In this document: in pieces, positions 1 through 9,018 of the stretch
Layout: every line of letters begins with the position of its first letter
How positions within the stretch are numbered: position 1 is the stretch's first letter
From: Actinomortierella ambigua
Lineage: Eukaryota; Mortierellomycota; Mortierellomycetes; Mortierellales; Mortierellaceae
DNA: 51,110 nucleotides
NCBI GenBank assembly: GCA_016098155.1
Contig: JAAAJB010000176.1
Coordinates: forward strand, 1 to 51,110
Direction: 5' to 3'
Made by a program: the position numbers and the translations under genes
Notes under the pieces: generated by a model
The model's input: only the letters and a program-made list of their open reading frames with translations
What the model was told of the DNA's origin: nothing
Database searches by the model: none

Positions 1-77
1 CCATCCACGCCAAGCGTGTCACCATCCAGCCCAAGGATATCCACCTGGCCCGCCGCCTCCGTGGCGAGCGCTCTTAA
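1..77 (+). CDS. Histone H3, C-terminal end (partial)
   Basis: Reading from base 3 gives 24 residues and a TAA stop; the sequence includes AKRVTIQPKDIHLARRL and ends RGERS. This is the final helix and tail end of histone H3, the nucleosome core subunit that pairs with H4. The rest of the gene lies outside the window. The ending LRGERS (rather than IRGERA) is also found in yeast H3. A candidate poly(A) signal AATAAA is at 250-255. Whether this copy is H3.1-like, H3.3-like or a CENP-A-type variant cannot be judged from the tail alone, though the tail is fully canonical, which argues against CENP-A. Confidence 0.93.
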   Translation, partial: IHAKRVTIQPKDIHLARRLRGERS

Positions 78-528
78 ATTTTTTTTTCTCTAGTCTTGAC
101 GACAAAGGAAAAAAAAACACTAGTGTAGCGCTTGTTCTATCATCATTGCTGTTATAATCTGCTTTCTCCCTTTTCTATAATCTCGCTCTGTACCATTATC
201 ACCTCTTCCCTTTGAAGGCCTTCAAACCTGTAAACATCCATGCCGGCTCAATAAAAAAAACAATCTAGATTGAATACTTTTTTATGGTCGTTGAATACTT
301 GTAAGCTTGGAGTAGCGCAAAGAAATAAAAGTGAGGCTGAAGAAATACACGGCTGTCGTGTCCGAGGGTTACAAAAGTTGGGGAACACAGGCCACGCGCT
401 TTCACCTTGAAAGGACAGGTGACGTGAAGGAGAGAGAGGACCATAGACTTTAAACATCATTCAATTGCTGGACCAGTTGCATTCATCCCTTTTTCCTATT
501 CTGTTACCCCAAAGGCCCTTTCTCCACC
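78..528. other. Spacer: H3 3' end and GMF1 upstream region
   Basis: Holds the H3 3' UTR with AATAAA at 250-255 and the upstream region of the next gene. I see no other gene; the minus-strand open frame near 248-460 has no family resemblance. Confidence 0.6.
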
Positions 529-1408
529 ATGGCAAGTCTCTTTTACTCACCACCCCTGGAACTACTTGACATCACGATGCAGGATTCCTGGAAAGCGTCA
601 TTACTAAACTGTTTCATCAATGTCTTCATTCCTCACTAGTCCACGACCTGTGATATCGACCCGAAGCTACTCGCCAAGCTCGAGGCTTTTCGCTTTGCAA
701 AGCGTTCTGAGGGCAACGCTGTTATCATCTGTAAGAGAGCGGGGAGGGAAGGAGCCTTTTTTTTGGAGTCATAGCCGAAATACTGATACCTGATGCCACT
801 TCAACACTTAGGCAAAATCGACAGAAACTCGCTCCTCATTCAGGAAGATACGGACGAAACCAACATCTCGCTTGAGGATATTCAGGAGCTGTTGCCCGAG
901 AGCGTGCCTCGGTTTATCGTTCTTAGCTATGAGGTGTGATGAAGGAACAAGAAGAAAATATAGGGACAGGAAGGGAAGCTTGCTTTTAAAATGACGCTCG
1001 ACGATGTCGTCCATGATTCCAAGGCATTGATCATCATTGCACTTGTTCCTGTCCCGCTCTTTTAGCTCAAGCATGATGACGGTCGCACCTCCTACCCGCT
1101 TGTCTTCCTGTACTATTCGCCCCAAAGTGCCAAGCCTGAGATGAACATGTATGTCATTTCCAACTTTTATCTTTTCAACACAAGAGAGGACGCAAGCGAA
1201 CCAACGCTGTACAACCTATACCCGCCTGCTTCTTTTTTTTTTTTCAAATCTCGACTGACATCCAATGTCTCTTCCATAAAAATGAACTAGGTTGTACGCA
1301 AGTGCCAAGACTCACTTTCAAAGCAAAGTGGGCCTGGGCAAGGTATATGATGTCAAAGAAGCGGAGGACCTGACCGATGAATGGCTGCGCGAGAAATTGT
1401 TGAAGTAG
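529..1408 (+). CDS. GMF1: Glia maturation factor homologue (ADF-H domain, Arp2/3 regulator)
   Basis: Five coding exons: 529-531, 640-730, 812-933, 1066-1148 and 1291-1408, giving 138 aa, the usual length of GMF. The protein is a single ADF-homology domain, with family blocks such as PRFIVLSYELKHDDGRTSYP and the C-terminal EDLTDEWLREKL. GMF proteins bind the Arp2/3 complex, promote debranching of actin networks and inhibit new branch formation (family knowledge); yeast Aim7 is the orthologue. The first exon is only the ATG. Intron 1 (532-639) must begin with GCAAGT, a GC-AG intron, because no GT donor nearby keeps phase with TCC at 640, and exon 2 joins as MSTTCDIDPKLL. The other introns are ordinary GT-AG. 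It is convergent with the cornichon gene. Confidence 0.9.
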
Positions 1409-1861
1409 ATCATGGTCATCCTGGTGACCCTTTCCTCCCCCCTCCCCCCTTTTCAACACACCTTTTCCCGATATATATCGATCATTGTACGTATGGTTCA
1501 CGTTATGCATTGGACAATAAAAAAAATGCTTTGTTGATTTCCCGACGGAAAGAAAATGGTGAAGATAGGCTGCCATGGCGTGGGTATCGAATTAGAAACA
1601 TGACGGTACATCATGATGATGAAGACGAAAAAATTTCCTCGTTTTGACGTGATACTTTTTTTTTGGTGGAGATCTAGCGAAGCTGGGATAGATAGCGAAG
1701 AGTTATGGATCGCATTGGAAGACTGTCTGCTCCCTGACACTCTAAAGTCGGTCGTCTTTTTTTTCATACTTCCTCTTTACGAGTCGTTGACAAGAGCGAG
1801 GATCATGCTAAGGTACAACAAAAAAAGGGGGGGAGGAGGGGGTTGCCATTAGCAAATCTTG
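1409..1861. other. Convergent 3' spacer (GMF1 / ERV14)
   Basis: Tail-to-tail spacer. An AATAAA lies around 1513 on the + strand, suitable for GMF1 3' end formation. Open frames here are short, overlap on both strands and show no family features. Confidence 0.55.
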
Positions 1862-2854
1862 TTACAAGTAGCCATTCTCCACGATCATTTGCACCCAAAG
1901 ACTAAAAAAGGAAGATCCGAAGGAAAGTAAACCCATGAGAATAATAATAAAAAAAAAAAGCAACACAAAACATACCGGTACAGGTAGTAGAAGAACGACA
2001 GGAGATAGAAGCCCAGCTTGATGAAGCACTCCTTCTTGTGTTGGCCCAAAGTCCGGAAGATCTCTGTTGCGTCAAACATGTGCTTTCCACTCATAATCTT
2101 GTTGCCATTGTAGGCAACAAGAGGCAGGTTCCATGCTGTGGCAAGCCACTGTCCACACAACAAGAACATGGAGGTCAGGAAGGCGTGCGTGAGCATCTCG
2201 GGAATGACAAACTAGCAAGTTTCGAAAGAGAGGATAGCGAACAAGGTGTTTGTTAGCATGGCTTTCGGAACCCGATCGAAACTTTGATCCAACCATATGA
2301 TGATCTACCCCGCCCTCCTCCGAAAATCACGCCACAGACACACGTACCTGGTTCAGCTTGTTGCAGAGCTCGATGGGGTTGATATAGTCGACCTAAAGAA
2401 TGCGTGTAGGTCAAGCAAAAGATCAGTCAGCAAAAAGGCAAAGAGCTGGGCTCATGGAGGTTCCATGCAGAATTTGGTCAAGTGTGAACACAATAAAGGT
2501 GTTGATCAAAGCTCGTGAAAGAAAAACACAAGATCGTGATTATCCGCCGAGGCATATCTTTTCCTTCTTCAGGGGAGTTCACCATACCTCCAAGTCACTG
2601 ATAAGAATGACCTAAAAGGGCACAGGTGCAAGAGTAAAGAGTACAAGTAGAGAAGAGAGCAAGTCAGTGCGGGAGCTCATGATGAGCGATGAGATGCATT
2701 GGATGCACAGTCCAGCAACACGCGACCATTGCGTGAGGCAGGTACAAAAAAAAAGACGAGCGCGGTAGTTGACACGTACGAAGAAGACCTTGACAAACAG
2801 CAGAGCGGCGCCGATGATGACGCCGAACAGGAAAACCATAGCCTCGACCGACAT
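1862..2854 (-). CDS. ERV14: Cornichon / Erv14 ER cargo receptor
   Basis: Five exons on the minus strand: 2780-2854, 2588-2611, 2348-2392, 1976-2211 and 1862-1901, 139 aa. The joined protein has cornichon hallmarks: start MSVEAMVFLF, SDLEVDYINPIELCNKLN, HMFDATEIFRTLGQHKKE and FIKLGFYLLSFFYYLYR. Cornichons are small ER membrane proteins (three to four hydrophobic segments) that sort transmembrane cargo into COPII vesicles. Exon 2 is a 24-nt micro-exon encoding VILISDLE. All introns are GT-AG and in phase. The last exon encodes a short tail, LWVQMIVENGYL, that differs from the usual YLYRMI ending; it is the least certain part of the model. The start is shared with a 299-bp divergent region leading to RPL27a. 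Confidence 0.9.
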
Positions 2855-3153
2855 GATGTATAATGTGAAGTGATGGAGGAGAGGGAGGTGAGAGAGTGAA
2901 AGAGTGAAGAAGATGAGGTACACAATGGGAAGCAAAGTTGAACAGAACCGTTGCTCTTCTCCGCCTGGCTCACTATTGGTTTGGTTGGTGCCCAAAGGGT
3001 AACTTCTCGAGGGAGGGCAGGGCGAGAGAGGGCCCGCTTGCCAAATCAGGCTGAAAAAAAATGCATGACGTCACAATTTTGATCTCAAAAATTTGATATA
3101 GGAAACTCACAGGACCAGTTATGTGAGCTCCCTCTCTTTCTGCTTTAACCAAG
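2855..3153. promoter_or_regulatory. Divergent ERV14 / RPL27a promoter region
   Basis: 299 bp separates two divergently transcribed starts. A pyrimidine-rich stretch (CTCCCTCTCTTTCTGC) sits just before the RPL27a ATG, as is common for ribosomal protein genes. I could not identify a TATA box with confidence. Confidence 0.45.
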
Positions 3154-4631
3154 ATGGTAGGAGCAGTGTGCTTTTGGCGGACTGCGAGATAGCATCAATC
3201 CATCGACCATGGGCTGACCCATCCATCCATCCCTTTGCTCATATCAATAGCCCACCAGATTGCACCACAACCGCAAAAAGCGCGGACACGTTTCGGCTGG
3301 TCACGGTCGTGTTGGTGAGTTTTCGTCGTTCAAGTCTTCATCCCTCTCGGATGCATGAGCACTCAACTTGGCACAGGATGCAGAGGCGGGAGGGAAACAA
3401 CAGGACACAACCTATGGTGGAGTCGTTTTCGGAGGGAAGAAGGACACTGGACCACTATACCCCTTTCAGCACACTGCTTCGCTGTCGTACCAACAGTGAC
3501 CATCACCCCCCCTGACCTTTCTCTCTGAGCAGAACATCACGTTTCGAGCGATTTGCAACAAAGAGGCAACTGGACACAGCATCCCTGAAGGAGGTTAGGC
3601 ATGAGGAGGCTATGCCTGTCTGCATTCAACAACTTTGAGCGCTTCTGCAACGGTAGCCTCGAATGACTTGGATCGGCCATCGCAAACCTCTCGGAGACAG
3701 CTACATGCTTTGTCTACCAGCTCAGCTTTACTCCTCAGCGTCTGTCACAGTGTACACCCACCCACCTACCCACGTCCCTTCAAAGGCTTTGAGCGTTGTC
3801 AGTTCCACGGGCGAGTAGTCGGCATTATTTTTGTTGTCGTTTTCACCGGGGGACACAACTATCCAGCACACCTGAAGGGGCTTGTCAACAACCAGCAAAA
3901 ATTGCAATAACTCAATATCAGCAACCCAAACGACTCGGCTGCTCGGTTGCATCACATACAGATGACGCTGTTTATATTATGGAGCACTCGGGACGACAGA
4001 GCTCGCTAGTATCGGATCTATTGTGGTCGGGAAGCAAACCAACCAAGAAAACGTGCTGTTTTCTTTTTTGCTGTCTGTGACCATCTGGCAGAGGAGAGGC
4101 GCATTCAACAGGACTTGACATCTATTTTTTGGGCGCTTCCTCCACTTCACGTTTCCTGAGGCAAAACTGCCTTTTCTATATGATTTTGCTGGATATTGAC
4201 CGTGGCCGACCAATTTTCATTTCTCGTTGACTTTGTGGTCGTATGAACAAATAGGCAAGCACCGCAAGCACCCCGGAGGTCGTGGTATGGCCGGTGGTCA
4301 GCACCACCACCGCATCAACATGGACAAGTACCATCCCGGTTACTTCGGTAAGGTTGGTATGCGCCGCTTCCACCTGACCCGCAACGGCCAGCACTGCCCC
4401 ATTGTCAACTTGGACAAGCTGTGGTCCCTCGTCTCCGAGCAGACCCGCAAGAACTACGCCAAGAAGACCGAGGTTGTCCCCGTCATCGACACCCTCCGTG
4501 CTGGTTTCGGCAAGGTCCTTGCCAAGGGTCGTCTCCCTGAGCAGCCCGTCATCGTCAAGGCCCGCTATGTCTCCCGCGCTGCTGAGCAGAAGATCAAGGC
4601 CGTCGGTGGTGCCGTCCAGCTGATCGCTTAA
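3154..4631 (+). CDS. RPL27A: Large-subunit ribosomal protein L27a (uL15, yeast L28)
   Basis: Three exons: 3154-3156 (ATG only), 3251-3314 and 4255-4631, 147 aa. Diagnostic segments are [20 protein letters not shown] and [20 protein letters not shown]; the C-terminal half follows eukaryotic L27a/uL15 throughout. It is a cytosolic 60S protein near the peptidyl transferase region. Intron 1 begins GTAGGA right after ATG and ends at AG 3249-3250, giving [12 protein letters not shown]. Intron 2 (3315-4254, GTGAGT...TAG) is 940 bp, very long for this window; I searched it by eye for C/D-box pairs and found none convincing. AATAAA is at 4675-4680. Confidence 0.95.
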
Positions 4632-4987
4632 ATGTTTTCTCGTTTGAGCTGATTGGTTTCCTTTTCCCACTTCAAATAAAAACGTGCTTGTCATTTAAAA
4701 AAAACTATACGTCCGAAGTTGCAAACGTTATCTATGGTTGATACGTGAAAAGCGGTGAATGGGTAGGGTCTTCTGCGCACGACCTGACTCTACGACGCAG
4801 GACAAGCTCCACAACTTGTACATTTTTTGGCGGGAGTTTGGGGAGCCAGACCACAGCAGGTAGGAATTGGTGGCTTAGATATAAAAACAATGAAAAAAGA
4901 AAAGCTCAACATGCACACAACACTTCAGCATTAAGAGTCTTGTTCCCTTCCTTGGTCCATTACTTTGCTGTTTGCATCGAATCAACA
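4632..4987. other. Spacer with NIP7 upstream region
   Basis: Contains the RPL27a poly(A) signal (4675-4680) and the NIP7 promoter. A TTTTTTGGCGGGAG element at 4823-4836 resembles an E2F/MBF-type site. No gene seen. Confidence 0.45.
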
Positions 4988-5931
4988 ATGCGCCCCCTTA
5001 CAGAAGTCGAGACGAAGACCTTCTTCGAGAAGCTCGCCAAATAGTATGTTCAGGAGACACCACGACGCGCTCCGCTTTTGACACAGGATACTTTGCTTGG
5101 AACTTGTCAACAACAGGGCACCACTCGATTCTTGTACGCTTACTCTCTCGCTTTTCTTTTTCCTTTCTCCGTCGCCAACAGTATTGGTCGAAACATCGCT
5201 CATTTGATCGACAGAGGTGATGATACATACTGCTTCCGTCTTCACAAGGATCGAGTATACTACCTTAGGTAAACGCAGCTGATGTTTCGACAATGTGACA
5301 CTGCGCTTGTGGCTCTTTTACTTCGTCGTGCTAATCAACGATACCCTACTTTGGGATCTTCACAACGGTAGCGAGGACCTGATGAAGCGGGCAACGAGCA
5401 TTGGACGTGAGCAGTTGATTTCTCTCGGCATTTGCTTTGGCAAGTTTACAAAGACTGGAAAGTTCCGCCTCCATGTGACATGCCTCGACTATATCGCCCA
5501 ATACGCCAAGGTACCAGCTCTGCTCATGCGTTTAGAAGGCCGTGAGTACAATTCGGAAAGGTTTATTAGATCTCTAACTCTTTCTTTCTTCTTTTATTTT
5601 TATTTTTCTTTTTTGTTTTCCTTTTTTTTCTTTTTCATCGATCCTTTCCGTCTCATTTGATGAAAAATAGCACAAGATCTGGATCAAGCCCAACGGAGAG
5701 ATGCCTTTCCTGTACGGCAACCATATCGTCAAGGCACATATTGGTCGTGTGACAGAAGATACGCCAGAGCATCAGGGTGTGATTGTGTACTCAATGGCAG
5801 ACATTCCCCTGGGTTTCGGAGTCACGGCACGATCGACAACCGACACACGGAAACTGGAGCCCACAGCCATCGTTGTCTTCCACCAAGCCGATATCGGTGA
5901 ATACCTGCGTCAAGAAGACACTCTTTTTTAA
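4988..5931 (+). CDS. NIP7: 60S ribosome biogenesis factor Nip7
   Basis: Four exons: 4988-5043, 5182-5268, 5372-5510 and 5671-5931, 180 aa, matching the family length (about 180). Family blocks: [20 protein letters not shown] at the start, [37 protein letters not shown] and the conserved C-terminus [15 protein letters not shown]. The C-terminal half is a PUA RNA-binding domain. Nip7 is a nucleolar protein needed for 27S pre-rRNA processing and 60S assembly (family knowledge). Exon joins 2-3 (CTT AG|C GAG) and 3-4 restore the family alignment exactly. It lies in the same orientation downstream of RPL27a, so two ribosome genes are adjacent. Confidence 0.95.
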
Positions 5932-6735
5932 GTGTCTTGGCGCTCCCTTTCTGTACTCTCTCCATAGAGGAAACAAAAAGACCAAAAAAAAAAACATTCA
6001 AACTGTTCACATGTATCTTCCTACTTGCATATACTTCATCAATTAAAGACCTTGCATTCTGCTACAAAAAAAGATAAAGTCGCTCGACATGCTTTACTCC
6101 TCAAGTGCACATCAACTGATTTCATTGGCTCGACTGATCAATCACCACCATAGCCTCCGGAAGTGTCGATCACCATGCGTTCATGTATACATCCCACATA
6201 TCAACCTTGGAACCATAAGTGCTTTTTTTTCTAGCTTCCGCTGTTTATTATGGAGGTAGAGGTTATGTACAAATAAGTGTTTTTGCAAAAGTACAAACGA
6301 GGGCCTCAAAGAATGAGGTCAATGGAAGAAAAAAAAAGAAAAAACTGAAAACGAAAGCGAAAAAGGAACACGAAATAAAAAAAAGGCAAAGACTAAAGAC
6401 CGACCCACTTCAAAACATAGCAAGTGGAGAAAGCGGAAGTAGAAGGGAGAAAAGAGGTGTGAAAACAGGATAAAAACTCCAAATGACTACTTGTTTCAAG
6501 GGTGGGTTGGGGGGTGGACTTCAATCCTTCATGACTAATGGGCTGCCTCTTCTTTGCTTGCTTCCTTGACTTGAAAAAAAACCAAAACGCTTGTTGCCTG
6601 TCGCTTCTTCCTTCCCCAATCCACCTTGTCATCCTTGAAAGACACTCGAGATAGCCAAGCTCATTGTTGAATTTTTGTTGCAAGGTATGAGAATACAAGA
6701 GGGGTTTTTTGTGATGTGGTGAAGACGAAAAGTCT
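5932..6735. other. Convergent 3' spacer (NIP7 / H2A)
   Basis: 804 bp with A-rich sequence on the + strand (6325-6385) and no convincing frame. It presumably holds the 3' UTRs of both genes; AATTAAAG near 6041 could serve NIP7. Confidence 0.5.
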
Positions 6736-7137
6736 TTACATCTCCTGGGAGGCAGCACCACCCTTCTTGGTCTTCTTGGGCAGGAGCGAGTCGTGGATGT
6801 TGGGGAGGACACCACCCTGGGCGATGGTGACGGCACCGAGCAACTTGTTCAACTCCTCATCGTTGCGGATGGCGAGCTGAAGGTGACGGGGAATGATACG
6901 GGACTTCTTGTTGTCACGGGCGGCGTTACCGGCCAACTCGAGGATCTCAGCAGCGAGGTACTCGAGAACGGCAGCGAGGTAGACGGGGGCACCAGCACCG
7001 ACACGCTGGGCGTAGTTGCCCTTGCGGAGGTGACGGTGGATACGACCAACGGGGAACTGAAGACCGGCCTTCGACGAACGCGAGGTCGAGTTCTTGGGAG
7101 CAGAAGCAGACTTGCCACCAGACTTGCCGCCAGACAT
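6736..7137 (-). CDS. Histone H2A
   Basis: Single exon, 133 aa. The histone fold is complete: [20 protein letters not shown], the acidic-patch region and [20 protein letters not shown]. The C-terminus ends SQEM, so the phosphorylatable SQ[E/D]-hydrophobic motif of H2A.X (gamma-H2A) is present on what looks like the canonical copy, as in other fungi; Met replaces the more common Leu/Ile. It forms the H2A-H2B dimer with the product of the neighbouring gene, from which it is transcribed divergently. No intron. Confidence 0.97.
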   Translation of the reverse strand: MSGGKSGGKSASAPKNSTSRSSKAGLQFPVGRIHRHLRKGNYAQRVGAGAPVYLAAVLEYLAAEILELAGNAARDNKKSRIIPRHLQLAIRNDEELNKLLGAVTIAQGGVLPNIHDSLLPKKTKKGGAASQEM

Positions 7138-7269
7138 TATGATGTTATTGGTTGATGTGAAAAAAGAGGGGGAGAAAGGGAGAGTAATGAGCCTGTGAAG
7201 GAGCTTCGAAAGTGATTCGAGAAGAATGTAAAGCGGAAAAGTGGGAAAATGCAGCGATGGGGGCCACAG

Positions 7270-7279
7270 TATTTATACC
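7270..7279 (-). promoter_or_regulatory. TATA box of H2A
   Basis: Reads GGTATAAATA on the minus strand, about 133 bp upstream of the H2A start codon. Confidence 0.65.
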
Positions 7280-7519
7280 GCCTGGGGTGCAAAGGTTTTC
7301 AGTTTGCTGTGAGAGGGGGCGAACAGGGCGATTTGGGTGGCTCAGTGCCTAAAACACAAAATGCTGTTTGGGGTGGGTGGACGGGAATCAGGGAGGGAAG
7401 CGCGCGTCAGCATTTGGCCCAAAATTTGTTTTTTAGCCGCCACGAACAGGAAGGGGGGGAAGGAAGGGGACGGTTCTTTTTTTGCAAAAACATCAAAAAT
7501 TTAAAGACGCGCTCCCTAT

Positions 7520-7527
7520 ATGCAAAT
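7520..7527 (+). promoter_or_regulatory. ATGCAAAT octamer
   Basis: Exact match to the octamer motif found in animal H2B promoters; here in the middle of the H2A-H2B spacer, followed by CCAAT at 7537-7541. Its factor in fungi is not known to me. Confidence 0.4.
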
Positions 7528-7756
7528 TCAGATGGGCCAATGGGATTGAGCGAGATGACAACTTGCCCTCAACACCTCCGCCCTTGCAAAAAAAAGTAAC
7601 TTTGTTTTTGGACGACAATCGTGTGTACAGGTTTGGTTGGTTGTGGTGCTCTCTTTGAATTTTGTTTTGGAATTTGGGGAGATGGGCTGGGTTTCTTTTG
7701 TCTCTCTCTCTTTTTTCTTTTTCTTTTTTTTTTTAAGCGGCAGAGCAGCGCAAACA

Positions 7757-7764
7757 TATAAATA
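7757..7764 (+). promoter_or_regulatory. TATA box of H2B
   Basis: TATAAATA, 106 bp upstream of the H2B ATG, mirroring the H2A TATA box. Confidence 0.65.
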
Positions 7765-7862
7765 CAACTAGACAGGCCGCCCGACTTGAGGTTTTCCCTT
7801 TTTTTTCTTACTCTTGTGTATCGTACCTCCAACCTCTCTACCCAACAACTTTTTCATTCAAC

Positions 7863-8270
7863 ATGCCACCAAAAGCCGAGAAGAAGCCCGTTTCCACTGG
7901 CGGCAAGGCCCCCGCCAAGACCTCGACCTCGACTGAGAAGAAGGAGCGCAAGTCCAAGGCCGACGGTGGCAAGGGCCGCAAGAAGACCCGCTCGGAGACC
8001 TACTCTTCCTACATCTACAAGGTCTTGAAGCAGGTCCACCCCGACACCGGTATCTCCAACAAGGCCATGTCCATCCTCAACTCCTTCGTCAACGATATCT
8101 TTGAGCGCATCGCCTCCGAGGCCTCCAAGCTCGCTGCCTACAACAAGCGCTCGACCATCTCCTCGCGCGAGATCCAGACTGCTGTCCGCCTCATCCTCCC
8201 CGGTGAGTTGGCCAAGCACGCCGTCTCTGAGGGCACCAAGGCCGTCACCAAGTACACCTCCTCCAAGTAA
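7863..8270 (+). CDS. Histone H2B
   Basis: Single exon, 135 aa. A lysine-rich tail ([20 protein letters not shown]) is followed by the H2B fold with [20 protein letters not shown] and [20 protein letters not shown]; the C-terminal AVTKYTSSK includes the lysine that is monoubiquitinated by Bre1 in other fungi. Core nucleosome protein, partner of the divergent H2A. The intronless structure and strongly C-ending codons fit high S-phase expression. AATAAA is at 8522-8527. Confidence 0.97.
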   Translation: MPPKAEKKPVSTGGKAPAKTSTSTEKKERKSKADGGKGRKKTRSETYSSYIYKVLKQVHPDTGISNKAMSILNSFVNDIFERIASEASKLAAYNKRSTISSREIQTAVRLILPGELAKHAVSEGTKAVTKYTSSK

Positions 8271-9018
8271 AGCAGTCCAGCGTCACAAAGGGATTCCAAG
8301 GGATTGTCGACAGCTTTTCGTCTCAACCAAAGAAGGGGTGTCGCGGACAGCCAAGCGTTCTTTGTACTTCTTTTTTTCCGGCTCATTTGTTTTCGCTTAA
8401 TATACGCCCTCACCTGCCCTCTTCCATCTTCCAAACCGGGTCGCAAATTGCATGCTTTGTGGCTCGCTAGGGATTTGGTCTTCCTTCCCGGTCTATAACC
8501 ATCCTTTTGTAACTTGTACATAATAAATTCTGTCTTCATACTCAAAAACATTTTTGCCTTGACACGGTTGTCTGTGGGGAGGTCTTCTGTGAAGTGAATC
8601 TGACAAAATGTTTGCAGACAGATTCTGATGATACTTGTGTGCAGTCAATGGCATCCAGGAACGAAAGTTTCAGGGCTTATCTGCTACCAGCAGGATCTGT
8701 ACGTCTATGCTCGACGTTGAAAGAAAAAAAAATGACGTAATATTTGCGTGACTTGTGCTATACCCAAGTAGACAAGGTTCGAATTGCTTCAATCCTTGCA
8801 AGCAATTCGCCAGGAACTTGCCATCGAGGAACACCCACATTCGCCAGAAATCTCGCGCCATTCATTTTCACCGAGTTTGATCCTCCAACGGGATTGCTCA
8901 TCCAAGAAAACAGACGCGCCACCAGATTCCAAGTCATTTCCTCGAGACATTCAACGTCCCTTCTTCTGGAAGAACCTGTCCACACGCGCGACAACTCCTC
9001 CCTTCCACACACCTTTTG
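8271..9018. other. Spacer: H2B 3' end and SANTA-gene upstream region
   Basis: 748 bp. H2B 3' UTR with AATAAA at 8522-8527, then presumed promoter of the large gene. The open frames at 8744-9026 overlap one another and lack recognisable features, although a short upstream exon cannot be excluded. Confidence 0.45.

Larger units (their letters stand above)
7138..7862. promoter_or_regulatory. Divergent H2A-H2B promoter
   Basis: 725-bp shared promoter. It has symmetrically placed TATA boxes for both genes, a perfect octamer ATGCAAAT at 7520-7527, a CCAAT at 7537-7541 and G/A-rich tracts. Co-regulation of a divergent H2A-H2B pair is the rule in fungi; the elements listed are seen directly, their use is inferred. 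Confidence 0.85.

Noticed and set aside
3315..4254. Possible snoRNA in RPL27a intron 2
   Set aside because: No paired C (RTGATGA) and D (CTGA) boxes with flanking stem could be found by eye.
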